Assembly (NCBI GenBank): GCA_030220185.1
Contig: JASPKZ010001250.1
Span: 62,001-126,000 of the forward strand
Source: Diploptera punctata
Taxonomy: Eukaryota; Arthropoda; Insecta; Blattodea; Blaberidae
DNA length: 64,000 nucleotides
Reading direction: 5' to 3'
The translations under genes and the position numbers were made by a program. The notes under the pieces were generated by a model that worked only from the letters and a program-made list of their open reading frames with translations, was not told the origin of the DNA and ran no database searches. This document shows, one piece after another, positions 52,300 through 63,596 of the stretch (positions are counted from its first letter, which is position 1; every line of letters starts with the position of its first letter).

Positions 52300-53045
52300 A
52301 TTATGAGGTTCAATTCATAAGAATTAAATTAATCGTGATTATTTCTTACCTCATACTTCTATATTTCTTTAAATACAGCACTGCAGTATCAGCAACTTCT
52401 TGTCACCATCGTCAGCTGTTTTCACGATTTACAATTTTTACTTTTGTTGATAATTATCCAAACTGCCATCTGATGTTCTTTTAAAGAATTATTACCTAAA
52501 CTGCCATCTGGTGTTCATTTTAATGAATCATTTTCTAAACTGCCATCTGTTGTATTTTTGAAGAACTTTGTAATCAAGCTCGGTTCATCTGGAATTTCGA
52601 AGTTCATGGTTCTAGTATGGTTTTTTTGAATATATATTTTTTCTCAAACTGTTAAATCTAAAGGTTTAGATAGATGTTTCAAAAGTTTAAACCTTTAGAT
52701 TTAACAGTTTGGGAAAAAATATATATTAAAAAAAAACCATACTAGAACCATGAACTTCGAAATTCCAGATGAACCGAGCTTGATTACAAAGTTCTTCAAA
52801 CATACAACAGATGGCGGTTTAGAAAATGATTAATTAAAATGAACACCAGATGGCAGTTTAGGAAATAATTCTTTAAAAGAACATCAGATGGCAGTTTGGA
52901 TAATTATCAACAAAAGTAAAAATTGACAATCGTGAAAACAGCTGATGATGGTGACAAGAAGTTGCTGATACTGCAGTGCTGTATTTAAAGAAATATAGAA
53001 GTATGAGGTAAGAAATAATCACGATTAATTTAATTCTTATATATA
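52300..53045. mobile_element. Family E Penelope foldback with endonuclease tail
   Basis: Minus orientation (tail AACATTATGAGGTTCAATTC at the left). Both arms carry the tail region (LTVWEK-type, MNFEIPDEPSLITKFF). Between the tail and the ribozyme are three imperfect repeats of AACTGCCATCTG spaced about 45 bp apart. Likely target duplication TAGCAG(A/T)TACAAA at both ends. Confidence 0.7.
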
Positions 53046-54109
53046 GCAGATACAAAAATTTGCAAAATCGAGAACAACATAATTATTTCATTCATACACA
53101 AATTATGTCTTATAAACAAGAATTTCAACAGATCTAAAAAAAATTCAAAGTTAGGTTTTGTTAGTATACTATTAGGTGATCCTTTAACAGGCCAAGAAGG
53201 CCTGTGAAGGATAGGAATGCACAGATTCTAAAACAAAGACTTGGTTGGGAAGATAAGATGGCTAGTCTTATACACTGTCCATCTATATCCCTAGGTAAAT
53301 TTCAAGTATTCTTATTGGAGGTTGAATGACTACCAGAATTAATCACAATATGAAAAAGTGTAGAAAAAATATCCACCCCTCTTTTGACCAGAATCAAACT
53401 AGAGTATTCAGATTGTAGTTAGATGCCTTGTCTTGCTATTGATCTACCTGACCCAAATTGGCATGTTAGCGACAATCAATATGATTAAAATGGTTTTTCT
53501 ATAATTTAAAAGTTATTATTTTTGTAATTGAAATTTAAAATATTCTATTATAATATCAGATAAGCATTAAAGATTCTTTCAGCCTTCATTATATTCATTT
53601 ATAGTAGGTTCTTTATAATATTGTTATAATAAGCTATAACCATAACATGTCTTTGTGGCAAAATAAAGTTTCAAAATATTTGAAGTTTCAATAATAAGTA
53701 TGTTCTCTTAATTTTCGTAAGAAATTTATTTTTTTTACAAATTGAAGACCACACTCAATAGTTACCTAAGTATCTGCTAAAGCAGATGTTTTAATATTAT
53801 TTATTATTTTTTTGTGACATGTAAAGTTGAAGTAAATTTTAGAAGAAGGTATTTTAAATTTACGGGTCATAAAATTTGTATTTTCGTTTTAAATTTGTGC
53901 TTGAAAAGGTTGTAATAATTCTTGTTCCTAAAGGCAAACTGTTCCTGTTGGGTAAACTTATTAGATTCCTAATATAATTGAACAATCTTTAAATGGGGAT
54001 TCTCGTCTGATTACTCAAGTTATATAACGTTGGCATGGTTAGTATTTGGATGGGTTGTTGAGTATGGTATTAATTTTAAGTCTTTATAAGTACTTGTGAT
54101 GTTTCTCAC
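53046..54109. other. FReD intron, nothing recognised
   Basis: AT-rich. A short hairpin around AGGCCAAGAAGGCCT (about 53190) is the only structured feature noted. Confidence 0.35.
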
Positions 54110-54242
54110 CTGCATCACCTTCATAACTACCAAGAAAGGATATGGGATATCCTTCGATTTCTGTACCAACAGCAAAAGCTGTATAAAATGCAAAGGTATT
54201 TTCCAAGTTGAAATCTTGTAATTCAATTAATATTTCAGTAAC
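54110..54242 (-). CDS. FReD protein, third exon seen
   Basis: Acceptor ATTATTGCAG, donor GTGAGA, 133 bp. It encodes VTEILIELQDFNLENTFAFY and FAVGTEIEGYPISFLGSYEG, the central beta-sheet of the FReD, with a GDAG end split with the next exon. Intact. Confidence 0.87.
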
Positions 54243-54890
54243 CTGCAATAATACAAAAATTATCATGAATGATATGCTAAAACAAGAGGTAACAAAATTT
54301 ATTCTTATATTCAGAAAGTAAACACATTTTGGTTTTTAATTTTTGGTGCTATTACAAGAAGAGACTGAATAATCAGGCATTAAAAAAGGTAGAAAAAGGC
54401 ACTTGATATATGTAACATTCAGAGTAAAAAAGTATTTGTATTTTTATATAGCGGTGCTATTTACAAAAATCACAAAAAGATATTAAACTCGCCCTTTTAA
54501 TGCTGTTTACTATTTGTGACACATAATTACAAAGTATTTCTTCTGATTATATCAGCACTGAAATTTTGTCATTTCTCAATTGTAAATAGGCATCACTGGA
54601 CATCATTCTTTACAACAGCTCCATTGCAACAAACTACCTTTAATTTCTCCAAACCGATACTAAATTACAATAATAGAAAAATTGCAAATATAAAAAAATA
54701 ATTACAAAAAAAAAAGGAGAATAGTACAAAAAAGCACCAAAGTGCAAAAAATGCAAAATAAAATTTCCCATAATTTTAATAGATGAAGAATATCATGTTT
54801 CTACACTTATATCTTTCCTGATGGTTACCAATAATAAAAAGGCATTTTGCCATAAATCTGGGTTCTATTTAAGAATTAAGTAGGTTATAA
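54243..54890. other. FReD intron, nothing recognised
   Basis: AT-rich with several poly(A) runs; no element identified. Confidence 0.35.
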
Positions 54891-54894
54891 CTAA

Positions 54895-55225
54895 ATAACT
54901 CACTGGCGCTATCAAACCTGTAGGTTCATGGCCACACATACATAAGCTCTCCATATATCCCTATCCTGAGCTAATGTTTTCCAATAATTCCCTGTATAAT
55001 TTACTTCCCTCAAATCATGGTTAGATTCTTGCACCTCATTCTTGGTCTACCAACTGGGTGTTTTCCCTCTGGTTTCCTAACAAGAAGCTTCCATGCAAGT
55101 CATTCATTCCCCCATTTGTGCCACATGTCCTGCCCATCGCCATTTATGAGACTTAACTATTCTTATTATATCTGGCTTCCTATAAAGACCATGTAGTTCA
55201 CTGTTATGTAGTCTTCTCCATTCAC
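54895..55225 (-). mobile_element. RTE-like LINE 3' end
   Basis: Complement encodes RWRWAGHVAQMGE, then HPVGRPRMRCKNL-like segments; same end as 15210-15510. Confidence 0.6.
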
Positions 55226-55254
55226 CACATAATTTATATAAATTAATTTGATAT

Positions 55255-55690
55255 TATTTTTACATCTTATTTCATAATACTTCATGATTTTCAATGAACT
55301 GGTTTCAGAAGCATCCCTTCCATCCTTAGCCAAAACTCTGAATGTTGAACTTCAATCATCACCACCATCGTTCTAACTACTATCTGGTGCACATTTGATG
55401 AACTTCGAGATCAAATCTTATTTCAAAATTTACGGTTCTATATTTGTTCTTCTAATTGTATATCCTTTCCCAAACTGTCAATTTCAAAGGCTTCCCTAAA
55501 TTTCATCATCATCATCATCCTGCCAGGTATTAGTCCTAGAACTGTTACGGCCTGAGAAAGCGGTTTTTTATGCCATCTTTTCATAGGTCGACCAAGTGAT
55601 CGTTTCCCATTTGGACAATAGTTCATTGTTGCCTTGGAGATCCTGGATCTAGCCATTCTTGAGACATGTTCCTTCCAGTTTAGCTAAATT
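55255..55690 (-). mobile_element. Penelope 3' end with nested LINE tail
   Basis: PLE tail coding (FREAFEIDSLGKDIQLEEQI, minus) and a weak ribozyme segment (CUAAGGA, GAAG/CUUC helix, GAAA). The coding joins directly to a LINE end, NGKRSLGRPMKRW with an ATG repeat tail (about 55500-55690). Confidence 0.6.
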
Positions 55691-55850
55691 TCATTAAACT
55701 TATTATGTGAAATAACATTGTGAGGCTTTCAAGTTAATAAATAAAATAGGTCGTAATTATCTCACCTCATACACTCCATGTTCTTCAAAGCACAAGACCA
55801 TGGTTTCAGGAACAGTTGTTTCCTATCTTCAGGCATCTTTATGACAGTTT
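55690..55850 (-). mobile_element. Penelope solo 3' end with ACCAUGGU hammerhead
   Basis: Tail at the left (ATAACATTGTGAGGC), then CTCACCTCATACACTCCATG. Minus strand: CUGAAGA, an AGGAA/UUCCU helix, GAAA, CCAUGG, UC (about 55795-55845). The core is canonical and stem III ACCAUGGU is perfectly palindromic; stem I is weak. Confidence 0.6.
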
Positions 55851-57200
55851 TTCTTTTTTTTTTCTTCTACTTAACTTTATGGTCCAAAATGAACCTCAGC
55901 TGCACTCACCACAGCCTACCATTTTCCTCTAATCTCACTTTATTGTATATTTCAGTTCTTAAATTCCAAATTTGTAATGTCCTTCTCAACATCGTCCATC
56001 CATATTTTTCTTAGTCTTCCTCACTCCAATCTGGTATCCAATATTAATTTTAAGTATTTTTATCTGACATTTGTACAATGTGATCAACTATCTTAGTCTT
56101 GTCATCTTGACAAAAGACACTGTTTTCTGATGTTTTTATTATTAACACTTCTCATTGAAAGATAAATGAAATTTGAAGAGAACAATTTTCTTACCAGACT
56201 GGGACCCGAACCTTTGGTTTACCGTACCAATGCTCTACCAACTGAGTTACCGGGACGAGTTCCAATCTAGATGCAAATTTTTTTCTCTCTTATATACGTT
56301 ATAATTCCCACGCACCAAATTCTTTGAAGCCTTGGCTTCTATCATTGCAAATGGCGGCTTCTTGGTTAAGAAGACTTTATTGGGAATTTAAACACTACTT
56401 TTTAAAAACCAGTAGGACTTCTATTGATGTTTTTATTATTAATTTAACACTTCTCATTGAAAGATAAATTAAATTTGAAGAGAAAAATTTTCTTACCAGA
56501 CTGGGACCCGAACCTTTGGTTTACCATACCAATGCTCTACCAACTGAGCTACCGGGGCGAGTTCCAATCTAGATGCAAATTTTTTCTCTCTTATATATAT
56601 TGTAATTCCCGCACGCCAAATGCTTGAACCTTGGCTTCTATCATTGCAAATGGCGGCTTCTTGGTTAAGAAGACTTTATTGGGAATTTAAACACTACTTT
56701 TTAAAAACCAGTAGGACTTCTATTGATGTTTTTTATTATTAATTTAACACTTCTCATTGAAAGATAAATTAAATTTGAAGAGAAAAATTTTTGCCCAGAC
56801 CGGGACCCGCCATTTGCAATGATAGAAGCCAAGGCTTCAAGCATTTGGTGCACGGGATTACAATGTATATAAGAGAAAAATTTGTGTCTAGATTGGAACT
56901 CGCCCCGGTAGTTCAGTTGGTAGAACATTGGTAATGTAAACCAAAGGTCCCGGTTTCGGTTCCCGGTCTGGGCAAAAATTTTTATCTTCACATTTAATTA
57001 CAGTATTTTCTCCTTCATCAATTTCCTTATTTGATTTTATTTTCCACTCATTGGGCCATACATTCTCCTAAAAATGTTTCTTTTAAAGACATAAAGATAA
57101 TTTTCGCTTGTTGTTTTCACTAGCCACATTTCTGTACCATATGTCACTATTTGGCCAGTAAGGGTATTTATGTAATCTAATTTTTATTCTTGTAGATAAT
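55850..57200 (-). mobile_element. LINE fragment interrupted by tRNA-like units
   Basis: 55850-56110 and 57000-57200 (minus) look like two parts of one LINE ORF2 fragment (YMDDVEKDITNLELKN-like; KTSEN-type). The interruption is 56125-57000. Recognition is weak. Confidence 0.4.
56125..57000. mobile_element. Three tRNA-like mobile units
   Basis: Units at about 56165-56290 (minus), 56475-56590 (minus) and 56775-56990 (foldback ending in a + core GCCCCGGTAGTTCAGTTGG). All are bounded by AAGAGAAAAATT-type ends. Spacers hold CAAATGGCGGCTTCTTGG and AACACTTCTCATTGAAAG. The first two are about 305 bp apart, as at 13105/13412. Confidence 0.65.
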
Positions 57201-57589
57201 ATTTTTTTTATTTAAAGAGCTGAAGAAATGAGAAATAGTCCATATTTCCCAATAGAAGTCCTGTTATTGATAGTAAATGTATATTTCTAATATTAGGTAT
57301 AAGTACATTAGCATATAGTAAACCTACTTATTTTGGGCATAATGGTGGATTGAGGGATGAGATGTAGTGAAGATCGTAATATTGAAGATCTTTCATATAC
57401 AATAAACAGGCATTGTTTTTCAACTGAATCTGAACATGTCCATTTTATTTCCAATCAATACTTAATAAGTCCACTCTTGCCCATCAAAACTGAACAATTC
57501 AAAACATATTTTTACAATATCTCAAGGTAAAAATATCTCTATATAACAATTCTGGTTTATCATATGAACCCTCAATAAGCTTTACAAAA

Positions 57590-57925
57590 TACTATGGCAT
57601 TTGATAAGTAATGACAACACTGCTATAACATCACAAACAAATTTATTTAGGATATTTCTTGACATTACAAACTTCATTTATAGTCTCTTGCCAAGTCAAC
57701 TATATGTTGCCAAATTCTTGAAAGATGGGGCACTCCATCTGCAGCACCATTTCTGGATATCTGTTGTACTGATTGATCTATCACTTTATGGATATCAACT
57801 CTTGATTGAAATCAAATGCCTTATAGAGGTTTTTTGATCTTTGAGAGAATACTCACAAGGACTCATGTCTGGTGAATTTGGTGGGTGTTCGAGTATTTTC
57901 CAATTCCACCTTCTAAACTAATTCC
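57590..57925 (-). pseudogene. mariner-like transposase remnant
   Basis: Broken minus frames contain LEHPPNSPDMSPCEYSLK (compare HPPYSPDLSPCDYFLF of mariner transposases) and VQQISRNGAADGVPHL. Only the C-terminal third is left, with many stops. Confidence 0.55.
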
Positions 57926-58100
57926 ACTGAACATTTAATATATTACAAAATTACAATGGTCACCGCTAGGATCACTGATTTACAACAGTTTTGTCATTAC
58001 TTATTGAGTACCCTAGTATTAAATTTAGAGGATTAATTTGAGGATTACTTTTATTTTTTTCACTTCCCGAAAAAAAAAGAAGAAACTTATATAGTTTTAC

Positions 58101-58232
58101 CTTATGATTAGTAAGTGTGTGCATTTTCTCTAAGCCAAGCCAAAATTCTCCACCAGTGTTACCAAATCCATGCTTGTAATCTTGCCATCCACGATAGAAG
58201 TCCACTGTACCTTCATAACGATTCTGCACTAC
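58101..58232 (-). CDS. FReD protein, second exon seen
   Basis: Acceptor TTCTGGTAG, donor GTAAAA, 132 bp, phase 0. It encodes VVQNRYEGTVDFYRGWQDYK and GFGNTGGEFWLGLEKMHTLT, the signature N-terminal half of the fibrinogen C-domain. Intact. Confidence 0.9.
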
Positions 58233-58649
58233 CTACCAGAAAATAACATTTTATCTCTAATTAAATATGTAAACTTTTGAGAAAAAAAAATTGTCATGAC
58301 TGTGAAATATGCTTTTAAATAGAATTAAGAGTCCTGAGTGCCCTAATAATAATTGAAAGGAAAACTTTTATCTCTATGGAGGTTGGAATTATTTTATAAT
58401 TTAGAATTGAGCTAATGTAAAACAATGCGTAATTTTTTTACGTTAATCAAACATTTTACTTTGTAGAGCCAAATAATATAAAGGTAAAACAAATCTTCTG
58501 TTCACAACCTCAAGGAACCAGATTGAGAGAAAGACTTAAGACAAGATGGTAGGATTGTGTGCGCCAGGATCTTAAAAAATGTCAAACCAAACCATTGGGA
58601 AAAGCTTTCTATGGAGAGGGATGTCTGGAGGAGGCTCATTGAGGAGGCA

Positions 58650-58683
58650 AAGGTCCTTATTGGGCTGTAGTGCCATTTAAGAA

Positions 58684-58741
<58 letters not shown>

Positions 58742-58770
58742 GTTATTATTAATTCAACTCAATAGATATA
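58650..58770. repeat. ATT microsatellite after LINE tail
   Basis: About 55 bp of ATT repeats (58685-58745). They follow GGAGGCTCATTGAGGAGGC-type LINE 3' sequence on the + strand (about 58530-58680), probably its tail. Confidence 0.55.
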
Positions 58771-58833
58771 AAATCATTAAATATTAAGAATTAAATTAAT
58801 GTTTTTATTACCTCACCTCATATCCTTTTTCTT

Positions 58834-58875
58834 CTAGACTACAGTTTTCGGAACTTATTTCCATCATCAGTAGCC
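58834..58875 (-). ncRNA. Hammerhead ribozyme fold, left arm
   Basis: Minus strand: GGCUA, CUGAUGA, a GGAA/UUCC helix, GAAA, one extra A, CUGUAG, UC, UAG. Stem I CUA/UAG is 3 bp. The canonical core and GUC cleavage site are intact except for the extra A. Confidence 0.7.
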
Positions 58876-58901
58876 TCTAGTCGACCGGTGTTATGACTAG
58901 A

Positions 58902-58942
58902 GGCTACTGATGATGGAGATACGCTCCGAAACTGCAGTGTAG
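58902..58942 (+). ncRNA. Hammerhead-like fold, right arm
   Basis: + strand: GGCUA, CUGAUGA, a GGAG/CUCC helix, GAAA, CUGCAG, UG, UAG. Stem II differs from the left arm by a compensatory pair. The cleavage-site base is G instead of C, so it is probably inactive. Confidence 0.6.
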
Positions 58943-59084
58943 AAGAAAAAGGATATGAGGTGAGGTAATAAAAACATTGATTTAATTCTTAAATTAAACC
59001 TCATAGTGTTTTTCCCTGTGAAAGTTAAAATAAATCACTAAATATTGTTAAAAAAAACAATTGGTAGGAAAAAATTATTTTGTA

Positions 59085-60430
59085 TAAAATAATAATAATA
59101 GTAATGCTTTATTTAAGCTGGTAGATTTACGGCCATAAGGCCTTCATCTCTTCCACTCAACCAATGAATAATAAAATAATACAACATTTTATACACTTAT
59201 TACAATTTTAAAATATTAATAAAGTATAGCCTAAACAGTGCACAATGTGAATATAGTCTAAAATTAACACAAACAAGAAACATAGAAAAAAATAAGAAAA
59301 GCTTCCTACATGAATATTTATAGGTACGTACAAAATGCTGAAATATAATGGCTATGCAGGTGGTATTTTCATTATATGAAGCTTAATATATCAATTAACT
59401 TAGATGTTAAATAATTATAATTATTGACAGTCCCTGACATGACTGGGAAGTGAGTTTTCCATGCTCTAGTCTTAGTTATTGTGAAAGATTCATAGTATAA
59501 AACATGTCCTATGTTTGTGGTATTGAATGTAAAAAAAGTGTCTTGTGATCTTGTGCCTAAATGTGTGGGCCAATGAATTTTGAAAATGCATTGATATATA
59601 ACTTGGTAAATGCGTGTGGTGCAGAATTTGGAATAGTAAAACATATGATTGTAGAGTTCTTCGGTCATTTAGACATAACCATGATAATGCCTGAAATGAA
59701 AGAGAGGCATGGTCATAATGTTTGAGATTGAATATAAATCAGATGCATCATTATGAGCACACTATAGTCTATCAATTAGGTCAGTTGTCAGATTAGTCAG
59801 TAATATATCATCATAATCAAAATGCGGCATTACAATAGTCTGTGTAAGTATTTGCTTTAATTTCATGGGAAGGAAATTTCTATATCTATTTAGGGATTGA
59901 AAAATTGAGAACACTTTCTTACAGGTTTATTCGCCTGGAATTTCCAGTCCAAGCACTTGCCCTTATTTTTTATGCTGAGCTGTAGGGATATTTTTATAAT
60001 TTTTAGTATTTTGCAGTTGTCAGTGACCTATAATTATGCATTTCTATCTTGTCAGATTAAGGTTAAGTCCATGTTTTGTCGACCATTAGGAAATTGAGAG
60101 TAAGTCATTATTTAGTTTTGTCTATTGTGTCAAGAACATTTTTGGGATGAGGATGATTGTAAGTTTGGAAATTGTCAGCATATAGATGATGCTGACAATA
60201 AGTAAGACTAGTAGATATACTGTTAATATAGATAGAGAACAATAGTGGTCCTAATGCTGATCCTTGCTAGAACCATCCTTCAGAGATAGCCAAGATAAGG
60301 AATGAACTGCATTAGAATCACATTATTGGCAATCATGAAGGTAGGATACTAGCCAGTTCACAGCATTTTATTATGCTAAGACAGAGTGCATAGACTGTAG
60401 TATAGGTGTAATATAATTATTCTAGGATGA
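59085..60430 (-). mobile_element. LINE RT fragment (Jockey/CR1-like), decayed
   Basis: Minus frames contain LNNDLLSIS, WSTKHGLNLN, KCIIIGH, KVFSIFQSLNRYRNFLPMKL and VMPHFDYDDILLTNL. The C-terminal part is at 59372-59668 (HLGTRSQDTFFTF, KTRAWKTHFPVMS). The 3' end GGCCATAAGGCCTTCATCTC is shared with 7303-7440. It fills the FReD intron down to near exon 60442. Confidence 0.7.
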
Positions 60431-60441
60431 AAATTACTTAC

Positions 60442-60723
60442 TGTCCATCCTCCCCCATGTGTCTCCATTTGACAGTATACAAAGAACGGTACAGTGGATA
60501 GTACTGGCTTGATTCTGTAGATACCAAAATATTGTGTCCTTGTTGTTGTATCTCCCAGCAGTCATGAGGCAATGGTTCCTCATGAGGCTCATCTTGTTGA
60601 TATGAAGCAAGCAGAGCTTGTGGAATGGCTTGCACCGGCAATGAAGTCTCATGTTTGAAGTCCAACATTACATTTGTGAAGTATTGTTTAGTAAGCAATT
60701 GTCCGCTGATTCCTGCCATAGAA
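60442..60723 (-). CDS. FReD protein, first exon seen, one frameshift
   Basis: Donor GTAAGT. The acceptor is uncertain (a weak GCACAG at about 60724). It encodes a non-conserved stretch (QAIPQALLASYQQDEP), then LPHDCWEIQQQGHN, the FReD start with its first cysteine. After that the direct frame leaves the family pattern. The expected FGIYRIKPVLSTVPFFVYCQ and METHGGGWT are one base out of frame, consistent with one T missing from a T run near 60532. Likely a read error. Upstream exons with any signal peptide are outside or unrecognised. Confidence 0.8.
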
Positions 60724-60814
60724 CTGTGCAACATTTTCAATAAGTGCTGATAATTTTTATTTCATTATTATTTTTAGATGTGTTAACATGCAAGTCATAT
60801 AGTGTCTAGAATCT

Positions 60815-61038
60815 TTGGTTGCTTTCCACACGGTGAAGGAGGAGGATGATGATGATGATGATAATGATGGCTATATGATTTTGGGGACCGTTTGGGCCTT
60901 AAAGTTTCCTTACATTTGTCTTACAGGTGAGGAAAAACCCTGATGAAAACCGAACCAGAAAAACTGCCCTGACCAGGGATCGAACCCGGGCCCGCTGCGT
61001 GACAAGACAGCACACTACCTCGAGACCACAATGGTGGA
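60815..61038 (-). mobile_element. tRNA-derived SINE, family 3
   Basis: GATGAT repeat, GGGGACCGTTTGGGCC, CTTACAGGTGAGGAAAAACC; complement of the right end GGTCTCGAGGTAGTGTGC and GGTTCGATCCCTGG. Confidence 0.7.
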
Positions 61039-61164
61039 TAATTTGATAATAATTATTGTTTATATATAAACACTGATTCAATAGGCACTCTAGGTGTTAG
61101 GTATTAAGGTTTACAGGTTCAAACCCGGCCATGGTCAACGGATTTTTCAGGGCATAAAAATTGT

Positions 61165-61302
61165 GAGCATGATAAATAAAGTGAGTTCTGTTGCATCTTA
61201 CCTTATAAAGTTAAAAAAAAAACTTATAAATCCTTATGAGGTAAGACTCACCTTATTTATAAGAAGAGCCTCATAATGTTACTTTCTATTGTAATTTTAC
61301 AA
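61165..61302. mobile_element. Penelope terminus remnant in a SINE
   Basis: GCATCTTACCTTATAAAG and CTTATGAGGTAAGACTCACC arms with the tail CCTCATAATGTTACTTTC. The insert splits a family 4 SINE: its head fragment (61112-61165) and its complete sequence resume at about 61305 with GTGAGCATCGGCCACGG. Confidence 0.5.
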
Positions 61303-61304
61303 TT

Positions 61305-61705
61305 GTGAGCATCGGCCACGGTGGACTAGTGGTTATGCTCCTTGCCTCTGGTCCTGAGGGTCGCGGGTTCAAACCCGGCCAGGGTCGAGGATTTTTTAGG
61401 ATGGAAAAATCCAAGGAGCAAGTCCTCCAGGAGGGACTTTAAGCCGTGGGTCCCGAGTCTGAAGATTATCAGGCTCGTAAAAGATCCTTAAGCCTGAATG
61501 AAAAGGCCTCTAAGCAAAATTTACCGAATTTTCCCGTCCTAGTACTACCTTGGTTTCCTAGATGTCAGTATTAGGCAGAAAGCTGACCATGGACCACTCA
61601 AATGACATCTATACGAAAACAAGTGTAACTAAATTAATATGGTTCAAATTCTTCCTGTATGGGAAATCTCTGTTAAGGGAAACATGGGCTTACAAGACAA
61701 GACAA
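61305..61705 (+). mobile_element. tRNA-derived SINE, family 4, complete
   Basis: tRNA-like head GGCCACGGTGGACTAGTGG and GGGTTCAAACCCGG; body AAGGAGCAAGTCCTCCAG, GGTTTCCTAGATGTCAG. The inverse copy is at 41640-41965. Confidence 0.7.
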
Positions 61706-61755
61706 TTGTCAGCATAGTTTCTTCAGAAGAAAAATCCTATGTCATAGATATAAGT

Positions 61756-61950
61756 CTAACTAAACTAACTCACTGGCACTATTGAACCCCGTAGGTTCAT
61801 GGCCGTGCAGACATAAGCTCTCCATATATATCCCTATTCTGAGCTAATGTTTTCCCAATGATTCCCTGTATAATCTACTTCCCTCAAATCATAGTTAATG
61901 TTATTCTTCCATCTCATTCTTGGTCTACCAATGGGCGTTTCCCTTCTGGC
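61756..61950 (-). mobile_element. RTE-like LINE 3' end
   Basis: CACTGGCACTATTGAACCCC and complement of LDREVDYTGNHWENI-like coding. Same end as 15210-15510. Confidence 0.55.
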
Positions 61951-62103
61951 ATAGATATAAGTCACATAAATAAATCTCAGGTCTGAAATAAAGGAGGTAT
62001 CTGAGCAAAATTTGTCAGATCTTTCACTCCCAGATTATTTGAATTGCAATGTCAATGGCCATAGCTTGTTAAAAGAGTGTTGTTAAATAAAATACAAACT
62101 AAT

Positions 62104-62401
62104 TAGATGTTATTGTTTATTTTTTATTATTTCACTCACCCCATACTTCATAATTCATAGCAGACCCTGGGTTTCTTCACATCTTTTGTGACATTCTCAA
62201 TGCTGCGTCACGTTCGCAACTGACGTCCAACGGCCTTCAGTTGTGAACGTGATGCAGCATTGAGAATGTCACAAAAGATGTGAAGAAACCCAGGGCTGCT
62301 ATGAATTATGAAGTATGAGGTGAGTGAAATAATAAAAAATAAACAATATTAAAAACCTCATAGTGTTATTTCCTATCTACATAACTTAATAATAGATGTT
62401 A
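62104..62401 (+). mobile_element. Family A Penelope foldback, 9 bp target duplication
   Basis: TAGATGTTA stands at 62104-62112 and 62393-62401. The 280 bp insert has arms CACTCACCCCATACTTC and complement, and the tail ...TACATAACTTAATA only at the right. The right-arm ribozyme-like segment is AGCA, UUGAGAA, UCAC/GUGA helix, GAAA, CCCAGGG, C, UGCU; the U before the cleavage site is lost. Confidence 0.85.
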
Positions 62402-63174
62402 GTTGGAAAAGATTTCCCAACTTTTCATGTTAGTAGAACATTACTATACAGCTGATTACCAGTTACCTTGTTATGTTGCTAAGTTTAGTGATATTTTTCT
62501 TAACAATATCAAAATCATCTTTGAAAGTACTTATTGCAGATCTTATGGTGTACATTGTTGTCATCATCATTTGGAGTTTGTTCTGTAACTCATTTTCAGC
62601 TACAGATTGGTTTCTGTAAAAAAATAGCATAGAGAAATAAGTTGTAAATTTATTTTTAAATATAATTTATTAACTGATTACCCAGCATTACCAGAGTATC
62701 CCAACTTTTTTAATTAATTGCTATATGCCAAGTTTGATTTCAATGAAACAAAATTGGGGTTGGTAGAGCATTAATAGACTATGACATTGCATGTGATGTC
62801 CCACTGCCTCTTACGATAGTGAATCTAGTGTTGCCTGGGAATTTACTTATCCCGATCTTGGCATCAATGAGCTGAAAGACAAAAATGGTTATTGTGAGTT
62901 ATCCATAAAAGATAGATATATGCTGTCATGGACTTTTTTATAGAATTTTTTGAGATATTCAATTCTGTGTACATCAATTTGGTGTATTTGTTATGGCTTA
63001 GGCAGCGGGGCCATTTAAGCATCCAAAAAACGACTTTAGTGCACCAATGCACTTTTTTTAGCTCCAGCCCTATAGTACGTATGGTAATATGATATATACA
63101 TTAATTATCCAGAAAAATTCACTAAATGATGGTGAAAACCCCATTCAAATCGGTCAAGTAGTTTTTGAGTCCGC
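62402..63174. other. Intergenic/intronic sequence, nothing recognised
   Basis: AT-rich; only a short frame on each strand, without motifs. No MAP3K4 kinase exon was recognised here. Confidence 0.35.
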
Positions 63175-63515
63175 CCCGCGCCTAGCCGAGCGGTTAAGGT
63201 AGGAAGCCTTGGCGCAGAGCTACGGGACTTGCGCTGGTTCGAGTCTCCATGGGGAAGAAATTTTCTCATGGTATTTCGGCCAGTATGGGACCGGTGCCCA
63301 CCCAGCATCGTGATGCATTTGGGTAGCTACAATAAGTAGCGGCTCCAGGTTGAGAAAATCAGCTATAATGGCTGGGAGACTCGACATGCTGACCACATGT
63401 CACCCCTACACTGGCTGATTATCATCTACCTCTGTGATTGACACATGTGGATGTGAGGCCAGCAGCGGCTGGTAGGCTAAGGGCCTTGTAGGCCTGTCAT
63501 GCCAGGAGTTAGTTA
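63175..63515 (+). mobile_element. tRNA(Leu/Ser)-type SINE, complete reference copy
   Basis: Head: CCTAGCCGAGCGGTTAAGG (A box of Leu/Ser tRNA type), then GGTTCGAGTCTCC (B box). Body: GGGAAGAAATTTTCTCATGG, GGGTAGCTACAATAAGTAGC, CTCTGTGATTGACACATG, GTAGGCTAAGGGCC. It is followed by a short CAGA microsatellite (63537-63560). Confidence 0.75.
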
Positions 63516-63596
63516 GTTTTTGAGTCCATAAAGGACAGACAGACAGACAGACAGATAGACAGACTCACACTCATTTTTATAAATAAAGATTAAATT

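Larger units (their letters stand above)
58771..59046 (+). mobile_element. Penelope foldback with canonical hammerheads, 15 bp target duplication
   Basis: AAATCATTAAATATT at 58771-58785 and AAATCACTAAATATT at 59032-59046 (one mismatch) flank 246 bp. Arms ACCTCACCTCATATCC and complement; tail CCTCATAGTGTTTTTCCC only at the right. Each arm has a hammerhead. Confidence 0.85.

Noticed and set aside
62403..62588. Possible MAP3K4 kinase exon
   Set aside because: Its translation has no kinase motif and no fitting splice phase.
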